A stretch of 64,000 nt of DNA from Acetatifactor sp. (GCA_022511465.1 JAFLRM010000007.1:17878-81877), one strand, 5' to 3'; counted from the stretch's first letter, positions 44,904 through 54,302 are shown. Notes: a model not told the origin generated them from the sequence alone. A program made the numbers and translations.

Positions 44904-46097
44904 TCACCGGATGCACGCATCCAGAATCGTTACCATTTCATCAATATTTTCTTTCGTGATGATAAGGGGCGGCACAAAACGGATGATGTCCGCACCTGCA
45001 TTGATCAGGATCAGGCCCTTCTCCAGCGCCCTGTTTATGATCTCAGCCACCGGATGGGCAAACACCAGTCCCTGCATCAGGCCGCATCCTCTCCGCTCCA
45101 AAATATCCTCATGCTTCGCCGCAAGCTCCTCCAGACGCTTCTCCAGATAGGGAGCCACCTCCCGCACATGTTCTATTATATGATCCTTTTCAAATAAATC
45201 AAGCACTTTTTCCGCCGCAGCAGCTGCCAGTGGATTGCCGCCGTAGGTAGTGCCGTGGTCGCCCGCTGTCAGAGAATGCTGTCCCACCCTCTCCGTCATC
45301 AGGAAAGCTCCCATCGGAACGCCGCATCCAAGGGCCTTGGCGGTAGTCATGATATCCGGCTTGATGCCGTAGCGCTGCCACGCAAACATATAGCCGGTAC
45401 GCCCCATGCCGCACTGCACCTCATCAAAGATAAGCAAAAGGTCCTTTTCATCGCAGAGAGCACGCACCTTCTTCAAAAAGTCCTCCGTGGCAGGAAAAAG
45501 ACCTCCCTCCCCCTGTACGGGCTCCAGCATGATCGCGCAGGTTTTGTCTGTCACTTGGGCAAGCACGCTGTCAAAATCGTTCAGATCCGCAAACTTGATG
45601 TGCCCGATCATGGGTTCAAAGGGTTCGCGGTATTTCACATTGCCGGTCACAGAGAGCGCGCCCATAGTTCTCCCGTGGAAGGAGTGATTCATGGCAATGA
45701 TCTCATGGTCGGTAGTGCCGTCCTTCAGATAGGCATACTTGCGGGCTGCCTTGATAGCACCTTCGTTGGCCTCCGCACCGGAGTTGGTGAAAAAAACTCT
45801 GTCCATGCCTGAGGCTTTCTTAATCTTTTTTGCGGCCTCGATGGCAGGCACATTATAATAATAGTTGGAGGTGTGGATCAGCTTATCGATCTGCCCTTTC
45901 AGCGCATCGTTGTATTCCTTGTTATTGTAGCCCAACGCGAACACTGCAATACCCGCCACAAAGTCAAGGTATTTTTTTCCATCAGTGTCGTAAAGATACA
46001 CGCCGTTACCCTTTTCCAGCACGATCTGATAACGGTTGTAAGTGTGAAGCAGAGCGTTCTCCGCCTCCTCGATATAGGCTTTCATCGTTTCACTCAT
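44904..46097 (-). CDS. argD: Acetylornithine aminotransferase
   Basis: 397 residues, class III PLP enzyme. KNSGAEAN-like FFTNSGAEANEGAIKAAR, HSFHGRTMGALS, LIFDEVQCGMGRTG and the PLP lysine region MTTAKALGCGVPMGAF are all present. It makes N-acetylornithine, with a possible second role in lysine synthesis. It comes 32 bases after argB in the arginine cluster. Confidence 0.95.
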   Translation of the reverse strand: MSETMKAYIEEAENALLHTYNRYQIVLEKGNGVYLYDTDGKKYLDFVAGIAVFALGYNNKEYNDALKGQIDKLIHTSNYYYNVPAIEAAKKIKKASGMDRVFFTNSGAEANEGAIKAARKYAYLKDGTTDHEIIAMNHSFHGRTMGALSVTGNVKYREPFEPMIGHIKFADLNDFDSVLAQVTDKTCAIMLEPVQGEGGLFPATEDFLKKVRALCDEKDLLLIFDEVQCGMGRTGYMFAWQRYGIKPDIMTTAKALGCGVPMGAFLMTERVGQHSLTAGDHGTTYGGNPLAAAAAEKVLDLFEKDHIIEHVREVAPYLEKRLEELAAKHEDILERRGCGLMQGLVFAHPVAEIINRALEKGLILINAGADIIRFVPPLIITKENIDEMVTILDACIR

Positions 46098-46129
46098 AAT
46101 AAATTCCTCGTTTTCTATTTAAGATTCTT

Positions 46130-47053
46130 TCAATGCTCCGGGCAGAACTGGTCTCTCCTGACACCGACAGCCAGATTATCATCATCCGCAATGATAGCCG
46201 TTCCGATACCTTCCTTGGTAAAAATCTCCAGAAGCAGACAGTGGGGCACACGGCCGTCCAATATGTGGACGCGGCTCACGCCGTTCTGGATGGCGGAGGT
46301 GCAGTTGTTCAGCTTCGGCAGCATACCGCCGCCAATGATACCGCTGTCGATCAGCTTCTCCGCGTCGGAGGCTGTAAGTCTGGAGATAAAGGTACTCTTA
46401 TCGTTGATGTCGCGGTAGAGCCCCTCAATATCTGTCAAAAATACCAGCTTGTCTGCGCCCACTGCCTTGGCGATGGCACAAGCCGCATCGTCCGCATTGA
46501 TATTGTAAGTCTCAAAGTTGTCATCCAGACCGATGGGTGCCACGATAGGAAGGAAATCATTGTCCAGAAGATCGTAGAGTATCTTGGCATCCACCTCCTT
46601 GATGTCTCCCACAAAGCCGATATCCTGACCGTCTGAATACTTCTTGTCCACCTTCAAAAGTCCACCGTCCTTGCCGCTGACGCCGGCCGCCTTGACACCC
46701 AGCTCCTGCACCATGGTCACCAGACTCTTGTTGACTCTGTTTAAGACCATCTCCGCAATCTCCATGGTCTCCTCGTCGGTCACACGCAGGCCGTTGACAA
46801 ACTTCGCCTCCTTGCCTACCTTCCCCACCCAGCGGCTGATCTCCTTGCCGCCGCCGTGGACGATGATCGGCTTAAATCCTACCAGCTTGAGGAGCGTGAC
46901 GTCCTTGATCACGTTCTTCTGTAGTTCCTCGTTACTCATGGCGCTGCCGCCGTATTTTACCACAATGATCTTGCGGTTAAAGCGCTGTATGTAAGGGAGT
47001 GCCTCAATGAGGACCTCCGCTTTTCTCATAACTTCCTGCATGTCTTTTTCCAT
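46130..47053 (-). CDS. argB: Acetylglutamate kinase
   Basis: 307 residues with [20 protein letters not shown] and [25 protein letters not shown]. An N-terminal helical extension ([19 protein letters not shown]) is the type that, in other species, allows hexamers and arginine feedback. It phosphorylates N-acetylglutamate. AAAGGAT precedes the ATG. An extended -10 (TGATAAAAT near 47100) could give a local promoter. Confidence 0.95.
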   Translation of the reverse strand: MEKDMQEVMRKAEVLIEALPYIQRFNRKIIVVKYGGSAMSNEELQKNVIKDVTLLKLVGFKPIIVHGGGKEISRWVGKVGKEAKFVNGLRVTDEETMEIAEMVLNRVNKSLVTMVQELGVKAAGVSGKDGGLLKVDKKYSDGQDIGFVGDIKEVDAKILYDLLDNDFLPIVAPIGLDDNFETYNINADDAACAIAKAVGADKLVFLTDIEGLYRDINDKSTFISRLTASDAEKLIDSGIIGGGMLPKLNNCTSAIQNGVSRVHILDGRVPHCLLLEIFTKEGIGTAIIADDDNLAVGVRRDQFCPEH

Positions 47054-47153
47054 AGGAGCATATCCTTTCCCGTTTCCAAAATTTCAATCCTTGCTATTTT
47101 ATCACAAAGCGGCGGGTATTTCTATCCTTTGTAAATTTTATTTTCTGGTCTTT

Positions 47154-48125
47154 TTATTCCAACATTCCCTCCATCTCCGATATAAGTTCGTCCAGTCCCT
47201 TATCTTTGATATAAGAGGCATCGTCCCAGCCAAACAGTATCATATGTTCCGTGTCCCACTGTCCAGAAGCCTCCTCGTACTCCGCCTCCGAGACCTCCAC
47301 GCCGTCCACCTCATAGGTTTCCCAATACCGGGTCGCGTCCTCCGAATAATTAGGCATTACGTGAAAGCTCTGCAATTCGATACTCATCGCGTCAATCACA
47401 CAGAAATAACTGTACGTCAGCTCTCCCTGCCCCATATAGCTGCTGCGGATTAAATTTCCACGCTCCACATACTGAAACTTGCCAAAGCTTCCGTACTCTC
47501 CCACCTCGGTTACTTCTCCCTCTTTGTATACGCAAATGTGAACCCCGCTAGCATGAGCGTCGGAATCTATGATCGCCAGCTCCGGAACCTCATCCTCGTC
47601 CACGTACAGAAGCGCAAACTTCATCTCGGTTGCAAAGGAGGTATTTTCTTCGTGATATTGCTGCAAATATTCCGCATAGGCGGTCAGGTATTCGTTTTGG
47701 GCATCCATGATCTTACCTAAGAAGAAGATTCCCTCCACAATTTTTACAAAGGATTCATCATCCTTCAACAAATGTGCCTTTCCCTTGTAAATTACGGCTG
47801 TTTCATTAGCAGAGACCTCATAGGTTCTGCCTTTATCGTCGGTGTAAACAACGGTGATGACCGGATCTTCGTCCGCGACCTCACCCAACCGGTACTCCAG
47901 CCATCCCGCACAGCCTCTCGCCAGCTCAATATCTTCCGTGTCGGTAAGAGTCTTGGTCACACCCAACTTGTGGTCCGTGATCTCCACCTGAACGATATGC
48001 TCCTTGTCAGGAAGACCAAACAATGGAATGCCCTGCCATGCAAAATCAATGATCACGGTGAGAGTCGTCGCGAGTATCACGATGAACAGATAGCGGGAAA
48101 TGGTTTTTACAATATTCTTTTTCAT
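47154..48125 (-). CDS. Membrane-anchored protein of unknown function in the arginine cluster
   Basis: 323 residues. An N-terminal membrane helix (YLFIVILATTLTVIIDFAW) is followed by a beta-rich domain (IVQVEITDHKLGVTKTL to ETAVIYKGKAHLL) that resembles DUF5301-like domains. An acidic C-terminal domain of aspartate-rich loops (YVDEDEVPELAIIDSD) follows; it looks like the calcium-loop or FG-GAP-like proteins found in gut Clostridia. GGGAGG precedes the ATG at 48125. It lies between a SRPBCC gene and argB; a link to arginine is unproven. Confidence 0.65.
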   Translation of the reverse strand: MKKNIVKTISRYLFIVILATTLTVIIDFAWQGIPLFGLPDKEHIVQVEITDHKLGVTKTLTDTEDIELARGCAGWLEYRLGEVADEDPVITVVYTDDKGRTYEVSANETAVIYKGKAHLLKDDESFVKIVEGIFFLGKIMDAQNEYLTAYAEYLQQYHEENTSFATEMKFALLYVDEDEVPELAIIDSDAHASGVHICVYKEGEVTEVGEYGSFGKFQYVERGNLIRSSYMGQGELTYSYFCVIDAMSIELQSFHVMPNYSEDATRYWETYEVDGVEVSEAEYEEASGQWDTEHMILFGWDDASYIKDKGLDELISEMEGMLE

Positions 48126-48288
48126 TCCGGTTTCCTCCCACTGTGTGGTATGGGCGGTTGCTGTTTTAATGTTTCGTACCATAAAGTTTTGACTTGTGTA
48201 TGTACCCCTTTCGTTTTACTTTCCATCAAAATCACTTCCAAAATTCCTGGAGGCCTTGAATGTACTCATTCGGCGAAGGTCGAACCGC

Positions 48289-48687
48289 TTACCGTTTAGG
48301 TAGCGCCTTCTCTAAATCTGCAACATATGTGGTCTGCTGCTTTTTCAGATACGTTTTGACAAAGGGCTTCATCCATACCTTTTTCGCAGTGACTTCCTCC
48401 GTAAACTCAATTACTGTCTGGTCGCCCTCATTCGAAAAAATACCCGTCCAGTGCCCTGCCATATTGTCATTTTCCATATCAAACTCCCAGCGCTTCAGAG
48501 GCTCCTTTACGGTGGTGGTAAAAGTGGTGGCATAACCATCCTTTGTGTACTCCACAAACCGCTTCTCATCCAATACCTCAATCCGGTCCAGATCACTGCG
48601 CCACGCGCAATCCTCCAGCGAAGTCACAATCTGCCAGACTCGCTCCACATCGCAGGGAAAAGAAATTTTTATCTTGGAAATCGCCAT
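48289..48687 (-). CDS. SRPBCC-family (START-like) protein
   Basis: 132 residues with the polyketide-cyclase/START layout: an N-terminal KISFPCDVERVWQIVTSLED, a series of beta strands, and a long C-terminal helix. These proteins bind hydrophobic ligands in a central cavity. GAGG lies before the ATG. It lies 47 bases after argJ, between arginine genes, with no evident link. Confidence 0.75.
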   Translation of the reverse strand: MAISKIKISFPCDVERVWQIVTSLEDCAWRSDLDRIEVLDEKRFVEYTKDGYATTFTTTVKEPLKRWEFDMENDNMAGHWTGIFSNEGDQTVIEFTEEVTAKKVWMKPFVKTYLKKQQTTYVADLEKALPKR

Positions 48688-48734
48688 ATTCTACCTCGCC
48701 ATGACCAATATCGGCACACCGTTCTGCTTCGCCG

Positions 48735-49958
48735 TCAGGAGCGGTAATCCGCATTGATCTTCACATAGTCATAGCTCAGATCACACCCCCATGCGGTGGC
48801 CTCCGCATCTCCCATGTGCATATCCACTAGAGCAGTCACCTCAGGATCGGAGAGGATCTTCGTGGCCTCCTCCTCACTATAGTCACAGCCGACACCATCG
48901 CCATAGATGTGAAGACGCCCGCTTTTACTCTCAAAGTAAAGATCTACTTTCTCCGGATCAAACTTTGCGCCGGAGTAGCCGAGCGCACAGAGGATTCGCC
49001 CCCAGTTAGCATCGTGTCCAAAGATCGCCGCCTTGGTCAGGGAGGAACAGATCACGGACTTTGCCAACGTCCTTGCATCCTCCTTGTTCGCCGCACCAAC
49101 CACCTTACACTCAAACAGCGCTGTGGCACCCTCGCCGTCGCCGGCCATTTTCTTTGCAAGATAGGTAGTGATATAATGAAGCGCCTGACAGAAGATATCA
49201 TAGTCCTCACCCTCCGTCACGATCTCCTCATTGCCCGCCAGCCCGTTTGCCAGCACCAAAAGTGTGTCGTTGGTGGAGGTGTCCCCGTCCACGGAGATCA
49301 TGTTGAAAGAGTCCACCACGTCCGCGCTCAGCGCCTTCTGCAGCATCTCCTTGGAAATATTCACATCCGTGGTGACAAAGCCCAGCATGGTACACATATT
49401 GGGATGGATCATGCCGGAACCCTTGCACATTCCCCCCAGTGTGACCGTCTTGCCGGAAATCTCCACCGAAACGGCTATTTGCTTGTGTACCGTGTCCGTA
49501 GTCATGATCGCCTTGGCCGCATCCTCCGCCGCCTCCGGAGAGTCCGACTTTGCGGCTACCAGCTTCTCAATACCGACAAGGATCCGATCCACCGGATTCT
49601 GCATTCCGATCACACCGGTGGATGCCACAAGTACCGCCTCCGCAGGGATACCCAGAAGCTTTCCCGCGCACTCCGCCTCTGCCCGACAGCAGTCCAAACC
49701 CTGCTTGCCGGTGCAGGCGTTGGCAATACCGGTGTTGACCACCACCGCCTGCACAAAAGGCGATTTCTCCACCAACCCCATATCCCACTGAACCGGCGCC
49801 GCCTTCACCACATTGCTGGTGAAAGTCCCCGCCACCCTGCAGGGCACCGTACTGGTAATGAGCGCCATATCCTTTCGATTCTGATATTTGACTCCTACTT
49901 CCACACCTGCTGCCAGAAAACCCTTTGCCGCGGTCACGCCGCCCTGTATCTCTTTCAT
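48735..49958 (-). CDS. argJ: Bifunctional ornithine acetyltransferase / N-acetylglutamate synthase
   Basis: 407 residues. The self-cleavage region KGSGMIHPNMCTMLGF has threonine as the new N-terminal nucleophile, preceded by cysteine where alanine is usual. VDGDTSTNDT is intact. ArgJ recycles the acetyl group from acetylornithine to glutamate. AAGGAGG precedes the ATG at 49958; an in-frame start at 49997 lacks one. It follows the GNAT gene by 60 bases. Confidence 0.94.
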   Translation of the reverse strand: MKEIQGGVTAAKGFLAAGVEVGVKYQNRKDMALITSTVPCRVAGTFTSNVVKAAPVQWDMGLVEKSPFVQAVVVNTGIANACTGKQGLDCCRAEAECAGKLLGIPAEAVLVASTGVIGMQNPVDRILVGIEKLVAAKSDSPEAAEDAAKAIMTTDTVHKQIAVSVEISGKTVTLGGMCKGSGMIHPNMCTMLGFVTTDVNISKEMLQKALSADVVDSFNMISVDGDTSTNDTLLVLANGLAGNEEIVTEGEDYDIFCQALHYITTYLAKKMAGDGEGATALFECKVVGAANKEDARTLAKSVICSSLTKAAIFGHDANWGRILCALGYSGAKFDPEKVDLYFESKSGRLHIYGDGVGCDYSEEEATKILSDPEVTALVDMHMGDAEATAWGCDLSYDYVKINADYRS

Positions 49959-50018
49959 TGTTAAACCTCCTTGAAACTGACTGCTTTCGCATGCCAAGCC
50001 GCCTATATTGATACACCA

Positions 50019-50483
50019 TCACTGATTAAACGCCGTGATATTCTCCTCATTCAAAGTAAAATCATAATAATTCAGATCCTCACGCTTTGTCCAACCGATA
50101 CATTTCCAGAACGCATTCCCGACATCATTTTTTGTAAAAGCGATCAGGCTCACCTTATTGATCTGCTCCGCCTTCAGTGCATTCATACAATGCACCACCA
50201 TCGCTTTGCCGATCCCGATCCTTCTGTGATCTGCCCTCACACACACATGATACAGACACCCGCGCCTTCCGTCATGTCCACACAGAATACCGCCCACGAT
50301 AGCGCCATCCTCCGCCACGGCCACCACACTCGTATCCGGATTCCTCTTAAGAAACCGCTCCACGCCCTCCTTAGAGTCGTCGATACTTCGTATCCCGAAT
50401 CCTTTGATCGTCATCCAAAGCGCCCGCAGCCCCTCATAATCCTCAAACGTCATCGTCCTGATCGTATATTCCTTCGTACTCAT
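50019..50483 (-). CDS. GNAT-family N-acetyltransferase in the arginine operon
   Basis: 154 residues with the acetyl-CoA loop VCVRADHRRIGIGKAMV and the C-terminal KNDVGNAFWKCIGW. Its position between argC and argJ makes a role in N-acetylglutamate formation plausible, but sequence alone cannot separate this from protein or small-molecule acetylation. A moderate GAAGATAAA site precedes the ATG. It lies 54 bases after argC. Confidence 0.78.
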   Translation of the reverse strand: MSTKEYTIRTMTFEDYEGLRALWMTIKGFGIRSIDDSKEGVERFLKRNPDTSVVAVAEDGAIVGGILCGHDGRRGCLYHVCVRADHRRIGIGKAMVVHCMNALKAEQINKVSLIAFTKNDVGNAFWKCIGWTKREDLNYYDFTLNEENITAFNQ

Positions 50484-50537
50484 TTTATCTTCATTCCTAT
50501 CTCAATTATCTTGTTTATCTGTCTCCGACATCCCTTC

Positions 50538-51596
50538 TTACGGAAAACAAGGCACCAGCTCCAGCCCTTCGCTCTCCTTAAGTCCAAACAGCAGATTCAT
50601 ATTCTGCACCGCCTGACCGGCGGCCCCTTTCACCAGATTGTCCAGCGCTCCCATCATGATAATGCGCCCCGTTCTCTCATCGATCACAAAATTGATATCC
50701 ACATAGTTACTGCCTTCCACCCATTTGGTCTCCGGGCATACACCTTTCTCCAGCACACGGACAAACTTCTCCTGCCCGTAATATTTGTCATACACCACCT
50801 TAATCTCCTCGTAGGAAGGAAGCGTCCCGTCCGCTTTCCTCTTTAACTTCGCGTACTCCGTCGCTAAGATCCCCCTATTCATAGGTACCAGATGAGGCGT
50901 GAAATTGATCGTCACCTGACAATCCCCCGCATACCCAAGCTGCTCCTCAATCTCCGGTGTGTGACGGTGATTCGCCACCCCGTACGCCTTCATATTCTCA
51001 TTAACCTCACAGAACAGATTCTGCACCTTGGCCCCCCTGCCGGCTCCGGAAGTACCGGACTTGGCATCCACGATCAGTGTGTCCACATCAATCAGACCCT
51101 CCTTGACCAAAGGGTACGCCGTCAGAATAGAACAGGTGGTATAACAGCCCGGATTGGCCACCAACCGCGTCTTCTCCGTAATCTGATCGCGATTGATCTC
51201 ACAGAGCCCATACACCGCCTCCCCGATAAATTGAGGGGACTTGTGCTCGATCCCATACCACTTTTCATAGACTGCCACATTCTTGATGCGGTAGTCGGCA
51301 GACAGATCCACGATCTTTACCTTGGACAGAATATCCTCTGTCAGAAGTCCTGCAAGAAATCCTTGGGGCGTAGCCGTAAAGATCACGTCCACCTGATCTG
51401 CCAGTTCCTGAAGATTATCATCCTTACAGACATCCTCCACGATCTGAAACATATTTTGATATATCTGATAATACTTCTGGTCAATATAGCTTTTTGAGCC
51501 ATACCACACAATCTTGACATCCTTATGGTTGGTCAGGATACGCACCAGCTCTCCGCCCGCATATCCGGTTGCTCCAATAATACCTGCTCTGATCAT
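50538..51596 (-). CDS. argC: N-acetyl-gamma-glutamyl-phosphate reductase
   Basis: 352 residues. The N-terminal NADP loop is GIIGATGYAGGELVRIL, the catalytic cysteine is in ANPGCYTTC, and the later HRHTPEI motif is present. This is the type 1 enzyme, which makes N-acetylglutamate semialdehyde. GAGAGG precedes the ATG. First gene of the argC-GNAT-argJ-...-argB-argD series, behind a good promoter. Confidence 0.95.
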   Translation of the reverse strand: MIRAGIIGATGYAGGELVRILTNHKDVKIVWYGSKSYIDQKYYQIYQNMFQIVEDVCKDDNLQELADQVDVIFTATPQGFLAGLLTEDILSKVKIVDLSADYRIKNVAVYEKWYGIEHKSPQFIGEAVYGLCEINRDQITEKTRLVANPGCYTTCSILTAYPLVKEGLIDVDTLIVDAKSGTSGAGRGAKVQNLFCEVNENMKAYGVANHRHTPEIEEQLGYAGDCQVTINFTPHLVPMNRGILATEYAKLKRKADGTLPSYEEIKVVYDKYYGQEKFVRVLEKGVCPETKWVEGSNYVDINFVIDERTGRIIMMGALDNLVKGAAGQAVQNMNLLFGLKESEGLELVPCFP

Positions 51597-51664
51597 AATT
51601 CCTCTCGTTTCTGCCGCCTGCGCGCGGCTCTGACAATATGGTACGATAAGTTCTAAACAGTTAC

Positions 51665-51692
51665 ATCATACCACTTTTTTGGTAAAAGTCCA
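51665..51692 (-). promoter_or_regulatory. Promoter of argC with AT-rich upstream region
   Basis: TGGACT (51692-51687) and TATGAT (51670-51665) are 16 bases apart on the minus strand, about 70 bases before argC. The stretch 51700-51777 is nearly all A and T and holds TGAATAATTATTAAAT-like and TGCATAAAAATAAA-like words that could be ArgR boxes; these matches are weak. Confidence 0.5.
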
Positions 51693-51777
51693 CTATTTTT
51701 TATTTTTATGCACAAAATAAATTATTATTTAAATTTATATTCATAATATACTGCATATTTAATGTATAATTTAATAA

Positions 51778-52191
51778 TTATTCACCTCGCCAATTAGGAT
51801 CCGCCTGGATCCTCTGCGATGCATACTGACAGAAGGAGTCAAAATTTTCCCATTTTGAATTAATCCGAATCAGCAACTGCTCATTCCTGTCATACAATTT
51901 ACAGGTTTTGCCCGTCCAGTTACCACCGCTCTTTACCATGCGGCCGAACTGCCACCAAGACATTTCTATCGTCTCTCCAAAAACCCTGCAGATCCGCACC
52001 TTATTTCTGTCATACATGATTTTATTTTTCTTCTGATAAATACAGGCCCCCACTCCAAGAAATACCACAAAGAGCGATATTCCAAACGCCACTAACATCA
52101 TGGATCCTGCCTCCTCCCATCCTCCGTCCATAAAGCATAAGTATGCAAAAAGCGACACAAACAAAAACATAAAAATACCGCCCGATTTCAT
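51778..52191 (-). CDS. Small membrane protein, possibly frameshifted at its 5' end
   Basis: 137 residues with two hydrophobic spans (about 8-22 and 32-52), then a soluble part (DRNKVRICRVFGETIEMSWW) that looks like a small PH-type beta domain. The start at 52191 has no Shine-Dalgarno. A GAGG seven bases before another ATG at 52207 fits well, but that ATG is in a different frame, MRKLGYEIG. The two frames are both open and hydrophobic over the T-rich stretch 52130-52190, so the gene may have suffered an indel, or one reading may be real. Function unknown. Confidence 0.5.
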   Translation of the reverse strand: MKSGGIFMFLFVSLFAYLCFMDGGWEEAGSMMLVAFGISLFVVFLGVGACIYQKKNKIMYDRNKVRICRVFGETIEMSWWQFGRMVKSGGNWTGKTCKLYDRNEQLLIRINSKWENFDSFCQYASQRIQADPNWRGE

Positions 52192-52314
52192 ATCCCAGCT
52201 TTCTCATGTTTTCCGTCCTCGCTCTTTTGAATTTTGCTAATATTCTATAATACTTCCCCTGTCGTGTCAAACAAACTGCCGCTGGCCAAAACACTGACCT
52301 TAAGGTTTACAAAA

Positions 52315-52343
52315 TTGACAAAACAACACAAAAATATTATAGT
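52315..52343 (+). promoter_or_regulatory. Promoter of the DUF4157 gene
   Basis: A consensus TTGACA (52315-52320) and TATAGT (52338-52343) are 17 bases apart, leaving a leader of about 70 bases. Confidence 0.7.
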
Positions 52344-52421
52344 GACATATAAGAATATATAATTATAATTGTTTTTAATCGCATCATGATACTCTAAGCA
52401 ACATCACAAGGAGGGACATCC

Positions 52422-54302
52422 ATGCCGTTCGAGTTAACAAAAAAACAGCCTAAAACCGAACCTGTCCAGCGCTTTCCTGCTGCCACACAAAATGCAGATC
52501 CACAGCATATGGAACACTATCTCCAGAATGCGACGGATAATGAGCACACTGTTCCTATCTCCCTGCCATATTCCTCGCGGGCACGCATGAAATCCCTCTT
52601 TGGCCCTGCCTTCTCCAGTGTACGGCTGGTTCAGTCCGATCTACCCCGCCGGTTGGGAACCACCGCCTTGGCGCAGGGTGATCTGATCCGCTTTGCGCCG
52701 GGAGCATTCTCTCCGGACACTGAGAGCGGGAAACGACTGTTGGCCCACGAACTGGCTCATGTCGTCCAACAGAGCCGAGGTATCGGCATGGACGGTGTAG
52801 CCGGAATGCCCTCTTACGACCCTGCCACAGAGCGGGCGGCTGATGCCATGGCACAGCAGGTTATGGACGGTGATTCGCCGCTACAGGTCACAGCTATCCC
52901 CTCCGCCAGTCAAGCCCCCATGCTGGGATGCAATATGTTTGATTTAGTTGGTGCCATAAAACGGCGGCCCTGGAAAATCTCGAAAAACCAATTGACGAGT
53001 ACGACGGGTCAGAAAGACAATTATAAACAAGTTCACAAAAAGTTTCAGGAAATAGAAAAAACAGGGAGAGACCCATCGAGAACAGATCAAATTGTGGATA
53101 TCATCTATCCGGAAGTCGTTGGCACTCCCGTTGAGGATGCGGAATTAAGCAAAAACGTGAAAGCCCTTGAAAAGGCGGATACTTTGGCAAAGCTCGAGAC
53201 AATCTTTGGCGAAAAGGTGCTGAAAAATAAAAATTTTACTTCCCAATTATCTCAAAGTAAAGGTAATCTATCTATTAGTTTGGATAAAGTGAAAAAAAGG
53301 CTTATTGCAATGACTCGAATGATTCGAGATTTTCCTGAATTGAAGGATCATATTGGCAATTTCGTTTTGATGCCAAAAGAAAATATGATAGAAGAAATAA
53401 TGGCTGCCCAACTTGCATTAGGAACGGAAAAATCTAATATTAAATGGAGCCCCCTATACGTACCAGCGAAAACAAATACATTAGAAATGGCAAGGGTTTC
53501 TTCCGGTGAAAAAAAAGGTAACATAGGACATGGTCTCTATGATGGCGTGCATGAATTGGGGCATATCATCAATATGATACTGGCGACAAGGGATCACAGT
53601 GAAAAAGAGCTGAACACTCTCAAAAACTATAGCGAGGACGCCCTGTGGGCCCTCGTCGAGGAGGATCTACATAGGGACATAGACGATTCTGTTTTGGAAG
53701 ACTGGATAAATATGAATATAGGTTTCCAAAACAAAGAAGAGGTAAAAGCTTTCCTGAACGAACTGAGCGAAAGTGATTGTGGAAGAGAAGTTCTCATAGA
53801 AAATAAACGTGAGGAAAAGCTTGCGGAACAACATATAAATCAAATTGAAGAAACCGCCCGCAAGATCGTCAATAATGCGATAAGAAGGATTGCCAACAGC
53901 CAAAAGAAAAAGGCAGATAATCCCTGGGCTGAGTCCTATATACACTTCCTTGACAATAACAATGGTCAGGAGCCTGATTCACCAGATCTGATAGGTTCAG
54001 ATGCCCCCCAAAACGAAAGTGAGTCGAACAATACCGAGAATACTGCCAAAACTGACTGGGAAAAAGCACAAGTAGATCAAACTTCCGCCTACGGCCGTAA
54101 AAATCGCAGGGAGATGGTCGCGGAGGCATTTGCCGATGTGTATGAAAATGGTGCGGAGGCCACCGTTCTGAACAAAGAAATTGTCAAGGTGATATGGTTG
54201 GAATTACATCCGGAGGAGGTTAAAATGCTCAAGAATTTGAAGATGCCGAAAAACGCAGGACAGTCAGGCATCCTGTTCAATGAAAACCTAGATTACTTGT
54301 AA
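52422..54302 (+). CDS. DUF4157 protein with second HExxH zincin domain (candidate secreted effector)
   Basis: 626 residues. Residues 45-150 form a DUF4157 domain: SRARMKSLFG, LLAHELAHVVQQS with HELAH (109-113) and the third-ligand-like ERAADAMA (137 on). DUF4157 is common in effectors of extracellular contractile injection systems and in polymorphic toxins. After a linker, residues about 200-626 contain a second zinc site HELGH (377-381) and a later REMVAEAFADV (E568 as likely third ligand), the pattern of a metalloprotease toxin. The second half is richer in A, K and N than the DUF4157 part. No signal peptide is seen. AAGGAGG precedes the ATG. The gene is alone: no phage-tail, immunity or secretion gene is adjacent. 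Toxic activity is inference. Confidence 0.78.
   Translation: MPFELTKKQPKTEPVQRFPAATQNADPQHMEHYLQNATDNEHTVPISLPYSSRARMKSLFGPAFSSVRLVQSDLPRRLGTTALAQGDLIRFAPGAFSPDTESGKRLLAHELAHVVQQSRGIGMDGVAGMPSYDPATERAADAMAQQVMDGDSPLQVTAIPSASQAPMLGCNMFDLVGAIKRRPWKISKNQLTSTTGQKDNYKQVHKKFQEIEKTGRDPSRTDQIVDIIYPEVVGTPVEDAELSKNVKALEKADTLAKLETIFGEKVLKNKNFTSQLSQSKGNLSISLDKVKKRLIAMTRMIRDFPELKDHIGNFVLMPKENMIEEIMAAQLALGTEKSNIKWSPLYVPAKTNTLEMARVSSGEKKGNIGHGLYDGVHELGHIINMILATRDHSEKELNTLKNYSEDALWALVEEDLHRDIDDSVLEDWINMNIGFQNKEEVKAFLNELSESDCGREVLIENKREEKLAEQHINQIEETARKIVNNAIRRIANSQKKKADNPWAESYIHFLDNNNGQEPDSPDLIGSDAPQNESESNNTENTAKTDWEKAQVDQTSAYGRKNRREMVAEAFADVYENGAEATVLNKEIVKVIWLELHPEEVKMLKNLKMPKNAGQSGILFNENLDYL

Noticed and set aside
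48122..48226. 34-codon minus-strand reading overlapping the ATG of the 47154-48125 gene
   Set aside because: The TGA/ATG overlap is suggestive of a leader peptide, but the ribosome binding site is weak and the peptide shows no recognisable features, so it is not called.
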